A stretch of DNA of 36,126 nt from Muribaculaceae bacterium (GTDB taxonomy: Bacteria; Bacteroidota; Bacteroidia; Bacteroidales; Muribaculaceae). The notes below the pieces were generated by a model. It ran no database searches and was not told where the DNA came from. It was given only the letters and a program-made list of their open reading frames with translations. This document shows, one piece after another, positions 8,983 to 17,076 of this stretch (its first letter is position 1; the number at the start of each line of letters is the position of its first letter). Location: contig JAIDSM010000075.1 in NCBI GenBank assembly GCA_029061225.1, positions 1-36,126 of the forward strand, given 5' to 3'. Both the position numbers and the translations under genes were made by a program.

Positions 8983-10917
8983 ATGAATATCAAATATATA
9001 ATCTTCAAATCTGAATACCATCCCGAATGGAAAGAACTCAAAATATCTAATCCAAAGCTTTACCAAGAATTAAAGCGAAGGTCTGTGTCTGAGAGATTAA
9101 ATGAACTCATTCCGATATATCAAAATTGGCAGAAGCGAACTCAAAAATTTACCATCTATGAAAACTCCCTGCCCGATGTAGAAACTCAACTCAAATCAAT
9201 TGATTTTGAAAACTATAATAATGGGTGGCAAATACGTTTGAAGTTAGCCAAGTCTTTCTATCAGAAATGTATGTGCTATCCAGTTGATAGACTCAATAAG
9301 GAAAGTAAAAAATTTTCTGACTACAAATGGATTATCAAGGATCTTATCAATAAATCCATAATTACTCTGTATAAGAGAAGAATATTCATATACCATAGAA
9401 TTGAAAAGTCTTTAAGTCTATCTTCTCATAAAATTGAAAAAATTCCTCTATGGGGTTACTTGCCATTTTACAACCATCTGGTTGGAGTAGAGTGGATTAA
9501 AAGCCGCATTGGGGATAATATCAAAGATTTGGCAAAATATTGGTTAGTATTGCTTTGCTTTGATGAAACAATGTTTTCATCAGACCTTTTCATTGAGTCT
9601 CTTACAAATACAATAGGTAATGAGATGGTTATTCAACTTAAAACTAACCTGATTAATAAGTTTAATGCCAGACAGAATTATTACAAGAAAGAATTTCCTG
9701 TTACATTTAAGAAATTAAATGAGTGGAAGGAAGTTAATTGTAGACTCCTAAGCCAAGAAACCAGTATTAATCAGATTTATACCAAAGACCAAACATCTAA
9801 AACAGGAAAAGTCGATACAAATAAAATACCATTGTTCCCTTCTGCGATGGATGATCCAGTAGTAAAAACAGAGGAGTCAATAATACGAGGAGTAAAAGCA
9901 AAAGATTTTATCGTCAAGTGTGGATCTATTAGCTATGGTAAGCATTCTTTGATTTCATCTAAAATTAAATCAGATGTTCCTTCTTCAGTTCTGTCCCTGA
10001 TTGATTATCGTTTTACTCTAAAGATGCGCATAAATTATACAAAATCAGGAAAAATTAAACATAAAAGGTTCTCTTTTGAACCGTTCGAGGATTTATCTGT
10101 TCTTCTATCAGAATGTGAAAGAATTCTCAAAATTACTTCAATCAAACCACTTGATTATTTTCCTCAGTCAGGAAAGTTTTACTTGCCATGGAAGTATGTA
10201 TTCTTCTATGACAATATTATGTATCTTGCTCACCCGAACCCATCAAAATATGGTTCCGTAAATCCATTCGCGTTCCGTCATCCTTACATCACAAAATCAT
10301 TTCGTGATTTGATGTCATATATAGAAGATCGATGTCCTAAATTCTATGTCCGTGCTATAGATGGAGTGATTGTAGCCCTATTGAATTTCAAGAGTTTCCA
10401 ACAAATGATTCCGCAGTTTCGAGAGTATTCTTCTGAAACACTCGGAGGAATTGATGAATTATCATACTCCAAATTAAGAAATTCATACAGCTCTACAGAT
10501 TTCTCACATCTGAAATTCGTAAAGAAATCCCCATATCTCTCCCATCTGTCATCCCTCCAAGTTTCTTCCAGAAAGATCTATCGAATTTTAGAGCGCGTAA
10601 TACATGCTCAGGCAGACACCGACTTCGATGAGTTTGGCTTCCTCTTTACTGTCATGGAATATAGGAGTTATTCCATAGTAATATATGAGAATGCCTCCGA
10701 TGAATCTCGCAGTTCCATCCTCTTTCAGGTCCGCACTTCCGAATTCGAGGAAGCAATCGAGGTCATCCGCTCATTCTTTGCCAGTAACGAAGCTAATAAG
10801 CGCCAGCGTCTAGCCCAATCCACCATCCGCCTCAAATCCCCTGCAATCCTCTCTTATCGCCGTATCCACCACACGAACTTCTACGACTGGCGCTTGAATC
10901 TCTCCGGCATCCTATAA
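8983..10917 (+). CDS. Large protein of unknown function at the end of the type I operon
   Basis: I do not recognise this 644-aa protein. It is rich in Lys, Ser, Tyr and Ile, with no signal peptide or membrane segment. The N-terminal half is mainly helical. The middle (about residues 300-450) looks more beta-rich, with patterns such as FRHPYITKSFRDLMSYIEDRCPKFYV (split here: FRHPYITKSF, then RDLMSYIEDRC). There is no Walker A, DEAD, HNH, or DNA methyltransferase motif. It lies 101 bases after hsdR on the same strand and ends the operon. The gene is strongly AT-rich up to about 10580. The last 110 codons are clearly C-rich (for example the RQRLAQSTIRLKSPAILSYR region), so its 3' end differs in codon use from the rest. 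A defence role is inferred only from its position and composition. Confidence 0.75.
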   Translation: MNIKYIIFKSEYHPEWKELKISNPKLYQELKRRSVSERLNELIPIYQNWQKRTQKFTIYENSLPDVETQLKSIDFENYNNGWQIRLKLAKSFYQKCMCYPVDRLNKESKKFSDYKWIIKDLINKSIITLYKRRIFIYHRIEKSLSLSSHKIEKIPLWGYLPFYNHLVGVEWIKSRIGDNIKDLAKYWLVLLCFDETMFSSDLFIESLTNTIGNEMVIQLKTNLINKFNARQNYYKKEFPVTFKKLNEWKEVNCRLLSQETSINQIYTKDQTSKTGKVDTNKIPLFPSAMDDPVVKTEESIIRGVKAKDFIVKCGSISYGKHSLISSKIKSDVPSSVLSLIDYRFTLKMRINYTKSGKIKHKRFSFEPFEDLSVLLSECERILKITSIKPLDYFPQSGKFYLPWKYVFFYDNIMYLAHPNPSKYGSVNPFAFRHPYITKSFRDLMSYIEDRCPKFYVRAIDGVIVALLNFKSFQQMIPQFREYSSETLGGIDELSYSKLRNSYSSTDFSHLKFVKKSPYLSHLSSLQVSSRKIYRILERVIHAQADTDFDEFGFLFTVMEYRSYSIVIYENASDESRSSILFQVRTSEFEEAIEVIRSFFASNEANKRQRLAQSTIRLKSPAILSYRRIHHTNFYDWRLNLSGIL

Positions 10918-11132
10918 TGAATAGTTCTCGGAGGAAAACCAAAGTAAACTTTGTAGATGGAGGAATAGTCGGTATATGCTCACTTTGTTCGCATCACAAT
11001 CTTGGATGATATCTGTATTTCACCTGACGACAGACCTGCTGGCGCACGGGAGGATTGTTTCGATGAAGAAGTACCATAAGCCATAATAACATATTTACCA
11101 TAGAAAATTACGGAATAACGCAAAAATATTTG
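10918..11132. other. Gap between defence operon and metallo-hydrolase gene
   Basis: This 215-base stretch holds no convincing gene. A 31-codon reading frame starts at 10917, overlapping the previous stop, and ends at 11009; its codon use is ordinary and it has no start signal. There is no hairpin with a T run, so the end of the operon transcript is not marked. The sequence returns to chromosomal composition here, so this gap may be the right boundary of the defence insertion. Confidence 0.3.
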
Positions 11133-11140
11133 TACCTTTG
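11133..11140 (+). promoter_or_regulatory. -7 box TACCTTTG upstream of metallo-hydrolase gene
   Basis: TACCTTTG matches the Bacteroidetes -7 consensus. No good TTTG is visible about 19 bases upstream, so the -33 part is weak. Transcription would start near 11147. This matters for the start codon: a GTG at 11144 would lie at or before the transcript start, so the ATG at 11171 is preferred. Confidence 0.6.
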
Positions 11141-11170
11141 TAGGTGAAGTCTACTACTAATACAAAAAAT

Positions 11171-11986
11171 ATGAATATAGGGAAACTTACCAGCGCAGCA
11201 TGCGTAGCTGCCGTCGCCGGCATCTCGCTCTTTACCTCTTGCCGTTCAAAATCAATGCCGTCGGAATTGGAAGAAAACAAGAGGCAAATGACATTGACAT
11301 GGATTGAAGACAAACCCGGTCCTTCTGTGAATGACCGCAGTCTCTTTCCTGAAGTCCCCGATTCCATCTGGGATGCTCTCGGCCTTAAAGATGGGATTCC
11401 GTCTTCTATGAGTTGCTTCCTTGTCCAGACAGACGGGAAAAATATCCTCTTCGATACAGGCCTGGGTGCCCCGTTCAGCCAACTTCAATCCAAACTTTCA
11501 GAGAAGGGACTGACTGTCGACAGTATAGACCATATCTTCCTTACCCACCTCCACGGCGACCATATCGGTGGCATGCTCAGCGACGGAAAGGCGGTTTTCC
11601 CAAATGCCGATGTGTATGTAAACCGTGTCGAGGCTGATGCCTGGGTCAATATGACCGACGTTAAAGGAGACCAGGCGTCGGCTGTCTTGAATGCGTACAA
11701 AGACCGATTGCATAAATTCGAAGCCGGAGATACTCTTGACTGCGCAATCGTGTCGATACCGGCATACGGTCACACTCCCGGCCATACAGTATACAGCATT
11801 GACAGCATTCTGATAGCAGGCGACCTCATGCATGGTGTAGCCTTGCAAAACATCTACCCTGATTATTGCGCCCGCTACGACATGGATAAGGAAGCCGCTG
11901 TCGAATCAAGAAAACGCATCCTCCAATACGCCAAGGACAATAATCTGACCCTCATCGGTATGCACTTCCCCCCAATCTCCGATTAA
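11171..11986 (+). CDS. Metallo-beta-lactamase-fold lipoprotein hydrolase
   Basis: This is a metal-dependent hydrolase of the metallo-beta-lactamase superfamily. The metal-binding motif is His126-Leu-His128-Gly-Asp130-His131. A later metal histidine lies in the GHTPGHTVY segment, and the IAGDLMHG segment supplies the bridging aspartate. The preferred start gives a lipoprotein signal with lipobox Leu-Phe-Thr-Ser-Cys24, so the enzyme is probably anchored to a membrane and faces the periplasm. Substrate is not clear; relatives include quorum-quenching lactonases and general MBL-fold hydrolases, and I would not call it a beta-lactam resistance enzyme. It ends abruptly after GMHFPPISD at a run of six C residues, where relatives usually continue, so a short C-terminal truncation is possible. 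It is transcribed alone and converges with the L,D-transpeptidase gene. Confidence 0.85.
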   Translation: MNIGKLTSAACVAAVAGISLFTSCRSKSMPSELEENKRQMTLTWIEDKPGPSVNDRSLFPEVPDSIWDALGLKDGIPSSMSCFLVQTDGKNILFDTGLGAPFSQLQSKLSEKGLTVDSIDHIFLTHLHGDHIGGMLSDGKAVFPNADVYVNRVEADAWVNMTDVKGDQASAVLNAYKDRLHKFEAGDTLDCAIVSIPAYGHTPGHTVYSIDSILIAGDLMHGVALQNIYPDYCARYDMDKEAAVESRKRILQYAKDNNLTLIGMHFPPISD

Positions 11987-12053
11987 TCTGAAAAAGAACT
12001 CGGACGCAATCTTGCAGCATATATGGAGGATTGTTATAGTAATCTGTATATCA

Positions 12054-13067
12054 TTATATTGAATCCGGTGTCTGTGTGTCCGGCATAGCAATGGGCACAT
12101 CCGTATTCTCCGTTGTTTCTTCTATCGGCTCGGACTGCACCTTTATAGTATCGGATACTGTCTGGGTAGCAGGTTTTACGATGGAATCAGTTTTGACTTC
12201 GTCTTTAGATTTTGGTTTGGCACTCACCGGCTGGGGCTTGAAGGTCGCCAAGGAATCGCCGCCGGTCCAGACGCGGAGTGTGGGAGTACCTTCCTCAAAG
12301 TTTACCTGCATGTCTTTGGGTGACGGAGATATGATCACCGGCATACCCTTTTCCACATAAGGAACGAGAGCCATAATGTCATCGTTGGTCAGGCGCATGC
12401 AGCCGTGGCTGCGCCTCCCTCCGATCGAGCCGGGAGCGCATGTGCCATGAATACCGATAGGCCAGCGCTTGGGGACCGTCTTGACCCGGATGAAGCGGGG
12501 TCCATACTGTCCTTTGACCGGCGATGTATAGCCGTTATCATCGGTGTAAAGCCATTCGGTGCTGTCGTACACGCCTTCGACACGGAAGAACCCTTCCGGA
12601 GTCCTGCTGTCGCCTTTGGCATGCTTATTACCATACCTTTTGGCACAGGCCATCCGGAATGAAGTGACCTCATTGCCGAGACTATCGAAAACAAAGACCT
12701 TCATCTTGGCTTTGTCTGCGACCAAGAACCGGGAAGGACGGATCCTGAACAGTGAGTCAGCGTATCTCGGAGCATCCTTTACCATCTTAGGCAGAATACC
12801 GGAAGCATAGCGGGCCGAATCCTTGGAGCTATTCATATACTCCAGCATGTCTTCGGGATTTGATAAATCGAGAGCTTTCTTTGTTTCGGCCTCGGGTATC
12901 TCCACCTCATTGGCTGATTTAAAGTTACTTTCAATCGAATCCAACTCCTGCGAGGAGTCTGTGTCGCCTTTATTGGAGCGGCACGAGACAAGCAGACCCA
13001 TTGAAGTGATAAGAAGCCATGCAAAGATGGCGGGATATCTAAGTTTAATAAGTGGAATTACGTTCAT
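12054..13067 (-). CDS. L,D-transpeptidase (YkuD fold) lipoprotein
   Basis: L,D-transpeptidases act on peptidoglycan stem peptides, making 3-3 cross-links or attaching proteins to the wall. The YkuD signature is present: HGTCAPGSIGGRRSHGCMR, with the catalytic cysteine near residue 223 in SHGCMR. The first 29 residues form a lipoprotein signal ending at Cys29 (LLVSC), so the protein is probably anchored in the envelope. An acidic linker follows, then the catalytic domain at about residues 105-250. The C-terminal 70 residues are rich in Pro, Thr, Lys and Glu (IPIAMPDTQTP type) and are probably disordered. It stands alone on the minus strand, convergent with the metallo-hydrolase gene. No clear -7 box was found in the 190 bases upstream. 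Confidence 0.92.
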   Translation of the reverse strand: MNVIPLIKLRYPAIFAWLLITSMGLLVSCRSNKGDTDSSQELDSIESNFKSANEVEIPEAETKKALDLSNPEDMLEYMNSSKDSARYASGILPKMVKDAPRYADSLFRIRPSRFLVADKAKMKVFVFDSLGNEVTSFRMACAKRYGNKHAKGDSRTPEGFFRVEGVYDSTEWLYTDDNGYTSPVKGQYGPRFIRVKTVPKRWPIGIHGTCAPGSIGGRRSHGCMRLTNDDIMALVPYVEKGMPVIISPSPKDMQVNFEEGTPTLRVWTGGDSLATFKPQPVSAKPKSKDEVKTDSIVKPATQTVSDTIKVQSEPIEETTENTDVPIAMPDTQTPDSI

Positions 13068-13257
13068 ATCTTAATAACATTAAATACTGAAAATGTTCCA
13101 CGAATCTACCGCACATTTCCATCATTTGAAGCAAATGGACAAAATGGACATTAAAAACAGCATCAACTTGTGAAAATATATTTCCCACTGGAAGTAATTC
13201 GGATGAAAAAAGCTACACCAATCCGGTGACATTCAGGTTGGCTAAGGCGAAATAGTA

Positions 13258-14880
13258 TCAGAAAGGGACGGGGGACTCGAAGCTGTAGTTTTGGCCGTCG
13301 ATGGGGAAGGTGAATTCTATCTTGTGGGCATGAAGGAGAAGACGCTCCGAGGCTTTACCGGTGTTCATGCCGTATAGGCGGTCGCCGACAATAGGCATGC
13401 CAAGTCCCATTTCCGATGCGGAATGCACCCGCAACTGATGAGTACGCCCTGTGAGTGGATGGAACATCACTCGACTTCTTCCATCGGAGACACTAATGAA
13501 TTCATAGTCGGTAGATGCGGGCTTGCCTTCCTCATAGTCTACGCGCTGGCGAGGACGGTCAAGCCAATCTGGAGATAGCGGAAGTTCAATGCGCCCACGA
13601 TGGTCTATACCCTTCGATTCATAATTCCCTTCCAATACAGCTATATATGTCTTCTTCACTCTACGCATGGCAAACATGGTCTGGAGCAGTCTGAAGGGAA
13701 GCGGACCGAAGGAGGCTATCAGCAGCCCGGATGTATCCTGATCAAGGCGATGGACCATTTTCACCTGTCGGTCCGGTCCATACTTTTCCTGAAGCCATTC
13801 CTGAACGGAAACAGCCGATCCTTTGCCGGGCACCGAGAGCATGCCGGATGGTTTGTCGACTACGCAGAACCATTGGTTTTCGAATATGATTTCCGGTTCT
13901 TTATGCGTTATGGATCGGATTTCACTATTAATGGGGGGCTCTATGTCGAGCCCCTGAAGCATCCAGGAGAGCACAGGAAGGCACTTGCCCCTGCAAGCCG
14001 GATAATGGCGGCCATGCACACGCACCTCACCGCCTTTGGGTCGGCCATACCAGTATTCAGCCATCGATATAGGCTTTAAACCTTTCAGATAGGCATCCTG
14101 CAGAAGTTTCGGGGCACAGCACTCCCCTGCCCCCGACGGCGGAATCCTCAACGGAGTCTCTGCAAAAATCTCACTAAGATTTTTGCTTTCGCCATGAGCA
14201 TTTAGAAGACGGAAACTATTGAACAGCCATTTTTGCAGGTCTTCGGAATCGGAGCGGCGTTTTTCTTTCATGGCATCGAGTATAGCCTCGGCTTCTTTAA
14301 GTTTAGACTCGTATGGGGCGAGTTCGGCTGCCACTTTCTTCTTAAGGCGATGGAGTTCGGCTTTCTCAAACTGGCTCTGACGAATCATGGCGGCGAGTTC
14401 CTCATCGTTGACGTTACCCTCGGCTCTTTTCGCTTGCCGCTCTTTTTTTGACAGACGGCATTTTTCCTTGAATGCAGAGACCTCGGCATCAAGTCTTTCT
14501 TTCGCACGTTCGTATTCCTTTCTTATATCAGACAGAGTCCCATTTTCGAATCGGGATATGTCAGCGTTCTGACGGGATATGTCGGCTTCCTTCGTCTTGA
14601 AATGACCATTGGGATTGAGATAATCGAAGACGGGACCTACAAAGTCAGGGTGATGGAAACCCGTATCGCCAAGCTGACCGGAGAAAGCATGGAGTGTATG
14701 ACGCTTCCCCTCGGCATCCTCGGCTATGAGCACCCCGAGCATCTTCCCCGCCTCAAGTTCACGGCAAAGGCTGATATCCTCAGGGCGACTGCTCTTCTTC
14801 AGGGCCTCGATTCTGAGTGCCAGCACCCGGAAAGCCTCGTCACAAGCGGCATCGGGGATATAGTCGAAAGGATTGTTCAT
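13258..14880 (-). CDS. RluA-family RNA pseudouridine synthase with long N-terminal region
   Basis: This enzyme converts uridine to pseudouridine in rRNA or tRNA. The RluA catalytic motif HRLDQDTSGLL is present with the catalytic Asp near residue 379. GRTHQLRVH, VVDKPSGMLSVPGKG and GDRLYG confirm the family. The synthase domain starts at about residue 330. Ahead of it lies a long region with a charged coiled coil (about 95-215, rich in Lys, Glu and Arg). A segment with Cys residues in YPACRGKCLPVL follows, which resembles N-terminal parts of larger RluA relatives. At 540 aa it is much longer than E. coli RluA, as in several Bacteroidetes homologues (from memory). The exact target base cannot be told from sequence. 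It is a single gene on the minus strand. Confidence 0.93.
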   Translation of the reverse strand: MNNPFDYIPDAACDEAFRVLALRIEALKKSSRPEDISLCRELEAGKMLGVLIAEDAEGKRHTLHAFSGQLGDTGFHHPDFVGPVFDYLNPNGHFKTKEADISRQNADISRFENGTLSDIRKEYERAKERLDAEVSAFKEKCRLSKKERQAKRAEGNVNDEELAAMIRQSQFEKAELHRLKKKVAAELAPYESKLKEAEAILDAMKEKRRSDSEDLQKWLFNSFRLLNAHGESKNLSEIFAETPLRIPPSGAGECCAPKLLQDAYLKGLKPISMAEYWYGRPKGGEVRVHGRHYPACRGKCLPVLSWMLQGLDIEPPINSEIRSITHKEPEIIFENQWFCVVDKPSGMLSVPGKGSAVSVQEWLQEKYGPDRQVKMVHRLDQDTSGLLIASFGPLPFRLLQTMFAMRRVKKTYIAVLEGNYESKGIDHRGRIELPLSPDWLDRPRQRVDYEEGKPASTDYEFISVSDGRSRVMFHPLTGRTHQLRVHSASEMGLGMPIVGDRLYGMNTGKASERLLLHAHKIEFTFPIDGQNYSFESPVPF

Positions 14881-14918
14881 ACGTTTTTACGTTGGACGTT
14901 TTACGTTTTATGTTGTGC
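14881..14918. repeat. ACGTTTT-type short tandem repeat before the pseudouridine synthase gene
   Basis: The 38 bases directly upstream of the start codon hold about four imperfect copies of an ACGTTTT/ACGTTGG unit. It falls where the leader or translation-initiation region would be. The rest of the gap to 15119 has no gene. It contains a 7-bp inverted pair (CAGAGTC at 15004-15010 and GACTCTG at 15058-15064) and a GCAGAGGGCTCGC-like stretch near 15085 that resembles one near 17600. Confidence 0.5.
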
Positions 14919-15119
14919 GATTGAGTCGATGTCTTGGAGATTAGACTTGATTACTTAAGTTTTTGATTTAGTTATCTACTATCATGTAGATATTTATCTA
15001 ACGCAGAGTCCACCGAGCACAGTTGCGCCTTCTTAAAGGGAAATGAACTGGCGGACAGACTCTGTAATGGCATCACGCAGAGGGGCAGAGGGCTCGCAGG
15101 GATGAGATGGGGTCTTAAT

Positions 15120-16190
15120 CTATCTTCCGAATTGGGAGCGCAGCATGTGGACTACCTCTTCGAGCTCGGGAAGATAACCGTCTTTTTTCAACTTTATTTC
15201 TGTCTTCTTACAGAAATCCTTCAGGAATGCCTCACTGTACGCGTCATCCACAAGGAAAGCGTCAGGATATGACTCCATGGATATGAGGGTAAAGGCCAGC
15301 TGATTGAGAAGTTCCTCCTCAGCGTGCGGATCATTCGACTTCTGCATTACAGGATACATCATTCCTTCATCATTGACAAAAACAATGATTAAAGGATAAA
15401 ACACGCCTTCCTTGATTTTCACGGGAGCAGGCATATGCATTGCCTTGCACTGGAAAGGTCCGACACGCTTCATCGTCTTCAGCCGACCCGCAGCAAGCAG
15501 ATTGCCAAACACAGGCGTAGAAAAAGAGTCGCCTTCAGACTTCGGCGTTAGAGCCACAGACCATTTGAAAGATCCGTCATCCTGAATGTCAAGCATCGGA
15601 ATACGATCACCACCGGCAGGGGAAGGATAATAGCCATCCTCTCCAAATCCAAGTTTTCCGAGTTCCTCCAAAGTCATGCCCTTTACCCTCGAGGCCACTT
15701 CAATGCCTGCTTTCAGCGCTATCCCAAGATCTGATATTTCCTCATCGTTCAGTTCAGTCCTGATAACACCACGGTCGTATCTTATGAATTCAGGATAGCC
15801 ATTGGGACGGCACATCTTGATATTGCACTCATTGGCGACTGCCCGAATCTGTTTTTTCTGTGCAGAAGTAAGATTTGATTCTGAGGCATTCTCATAGTCA
15901 CAGTTCATGCAATCGTAAGTCATGAACATTTCGAACGAATCTGTACCGGGCGCACGATTGACGGAATTAATGTAGGTAGAAAACCCCGAAACTCCTTTAT
16001 AAAGCCCCAGAGCATAATGTTGTCCACCGTTTCCCATGACGCAGCAATACCCGGTCTCCGCGTCAGGAAGACGAACACCGAATATCATACTGTCATCAAG
16101 TTCCTCCCATAATTTCTGTATACGGAATTGCAAAGCAACTGCAATAAGTTCTTCTTTCGTCATAAAAAAAGACGAATGTCTGGGTGCCAT
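15120..16190 (-). CDS. DUF7309/DUF6930-like protein of unknown function
   Basis: This 356-aa protein resembles, from memory, the DUF7309/DUF6930 group. Its N-terminal half has the pattern WEELDDSMIFGVRLPDAETG followed by GNGGQHYALGLYKGVSGF; the C-terminal half ends in a region with PLIIVFVNDEGMMYPVM. No catalytic motif is known to me. There is no signal peptide, so it is probably cytoplasmic. Two starts are possible: Met1 at 16190 and an internal Met at 16163 (MTKEELIAVALQF). I keep the longer one because a -7 box at 16219-16226 places the transcript start near 16212, upstream of both. The CDYENASES segment contains two Cys before it (DCMNC), which could bind metal, but this is speculative. 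It is transcribed alone. Confidence 0.7.
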   Translation of the reverse strand: MAPRHSSFFMTKEELIAVALQFRIQKLWEELDDSMIFGVRLPDAETGYCCVMGNGGQHYALGLYKGVSGFSTYINSVNRAPGTDSFEMFMTYDCMNCDYENASESNLTSAQKKQIRAVANECNIKMCRPNGYPEFIRYDRGVIRTELNDEEISDLGIALKAGIEVASRVKGMTLEELGKLGFGEDGYYPSPAGGDRIPMLDIQDDGSFKWSVALTPKSEGDSFSTPVFGNLLAAGRLKTMKRVGPFQCKAMHMPAPVKIKEGVFYPLIIVFVNDEGMMYPVMQKSNDPHAEEELLNQLAFTLISMESYPDAFLVDDAYSEAFLKDFCKKTEIKLKKDGYLPELEEVVHMLRSQFGR

Positions 16191-16218
16191 ATTATATAGG
16201 TTTTAGGGTTACTTTTCA

Positions 16219-16226
16219 CAAAGTTA
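16219..16226 (-). promoter_or_regulatory. -7 box TAACTTTG (minus strand) for the DUF7309-like gene
   Basis: The plus strand reads CAAAGTTA, which is TAACTTTG on the minus strand and fits TAnnTTTG. It would start transcription near 16212, about 20 bases before the start codon. The same octamer occurs at 17794-17801 and 35176-35183, each ahead of a minus-strand gene. Confidence 0.6.
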
Positions 16227-16326
16227 ATACTTTTTCCTTAACTGACCTAATTAAATTAAAAAAACTCAATCTTTGTGCTGTTGAATTTTCCCTTTGGTTT
16301 TGGCTTTTGCGTTGAGGGACTTAGCA

Positions 16327-16411
16327 CCTCTCCGAGGCTACAGTGCTTTTGAGCGAGTTGCCCCAGACTGAAGTCTGGGGTTTTGGCATTATTGTCAGAT
16401 CTCCGACCTGA
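16327..16411. repeat. REP-like multi-hairpin intergenic repeat, copy A
   Basis: Three inverted repeats are arranged in order: CCTCTCCGAGG at 16327-16337, CCCCAGACTGAAGTCTGGGG at 16361-16380 (8-9 bp stem), and TCAGATCTCCGACCTGA at 16395-16411 (7-bp stem with one mismatch). Copy B at 18613-18696 has the same order and near-identical arms. The gap 16191-16505 also contains the promoter box and a separate hairpin, but no gene. This looks like a REP/BIME-type repeat of the genome. Confidence 0.75.
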
Positions 16412-16475
16412 CACCTCTCCGGATGTCTGCTATTCGTGAAGATCCGAAAATGACACGCTATAAACAGGGTAAGGT

Positions 16476-16496
16476 GGACGCACGAGCCGTGCGTCC
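16476..16496. terminator. Strong GC hairpin beyond the PAS gene, possible terminator or repeat
   Basis: GGACGCACG at 16476-16484 pairs perfectly with CGTGCGTCC at 16488-16496 around AGC. It lies 10 bases downstream of the PAS gene stop on the minus strand. A plus-strand CCCTAC follows and no T run is present on either strand. A related shorter hairpin is found at 22755-22769. It could end transcription, or belong to a dispersed repeat family, or both. Confidence 0.45.
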
Positions 16497-16505
16497 CTAC
16501 AAAAA

Positions 16506-16862
16506 TTAGGGTTTACGGATGTAGTGGGGCATTTCTTCGGGGATGACCATGGAGAGCTCTACGAGGCCTCCGAGGGAGCCGTCAGCTTTGAGCCAGCGGG
16601 TTTGGTAGATCATCTTGCGTTTACCTTCTTTGGAGATGGTATAGGCGTTGGAGCCTCCTTCCGTCAGCAGACGGCGGATGATGCCACGTGAACGTTCGTT
16701 GTGATAATCCATGATATTATGTCCGATCAGATCAGCTCCTCCGCGGGCAGCGAATGTCTGACGTGAACGCTCGTTCATAAATATTATCCGGCAGTCACAG
16801 TCCACTACAGTAACTGCGCAATCCATCCCATAAGCCCATTCGGGCAAAAATTCCTTTTCCAT
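16506..16862 (-). CDS. Single-domain PAS protein
   Basis: This 118-aa protein consists of one PAS sensory domain and nothing else. The PAS core is visible from about residue 12 (CAVTVVDCDCRIIFMNERSRQ), with the conserved MNERSR region and a second HNERSRG motif. A beta-strand end follows (MIYQTRWLKADGSLGGLVEL). PAS domains bind small ligands or other proteins, but no output domain is attached here, so its partner is unknown. No signal peptide or membrane segment is present, so it is cytoplasmic. It stands alone, with no kinase or regulator next to it. Which ligand it senses cannot be told; the cysteines at about 15-24 are notable but not a known signature. Confidence 0.85.
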   Translation of the reverse strand: MEKEFLPEWAYGMDCAVTVVDCDCRIIFMNERSRQTFAARGGADLIGHNIMDYHNERSRGIIRRLLTEGGSNAYTISKEGKRKMIYQTRWLKADGSLGGLVELSMVIPEEMPHYIRKP

Positions 16863-16907
16863 ATATTATTTAAGTTCCGCAGGCTCCACTTAAGGGTTAA
16901 AGGTTAA

Positions 16908-17027
16908 AGGGTTATGAGGTTAATCAGACTCGGTAAAGATTTAAAAAAGATTAGAAAACGTTAGACTTTTATTATAACCCTTTAACCTAATAACCTCATA
17001 ACCCTCAACTTTCACTTGAGAAAGTTG
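16908..17027. repeat. Inverted repeats and hairpin between PAS gene and secreted-protein gene
   Basis: AGGGTTATGAGGTTA at 16908-16922 is matched perfectly by its reverse complement TAACCTCATAACCCT at 16991-17005, 68 bases apart. The short unit GGTTAAAGG is repeated near the left arm, and AACCCTTTAACC near the right arm. A separate hairpin follows: CAACTTTC at 17006-17013 with GAAAGTTG at 17020-17027. The second hairpin could terminate the secreted-protein gene on the minus strand; the first pair has no clear role. Confidence 0.5.
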
Positions 17028-17076
17028 AATTCTATATTCATAGTTTTGGGAAGGAAATCTTAGTCACCGAGTGAGT

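Noticed and set aside
10917-11009. 31-codon frame directly after the 644-aa gene
   Set aside because: Too short, overlaps the previous stop codon, has no conserved pattern and no start signal; kept only as a remark in the gap entry.
11144-11170. GTG start for the metallo-hydrolase
   Set aside because: The -7 box at 11133-11140 places the transcript start at or after 11144, and the ATG at 11171 gives a clean lipoprotein signal.
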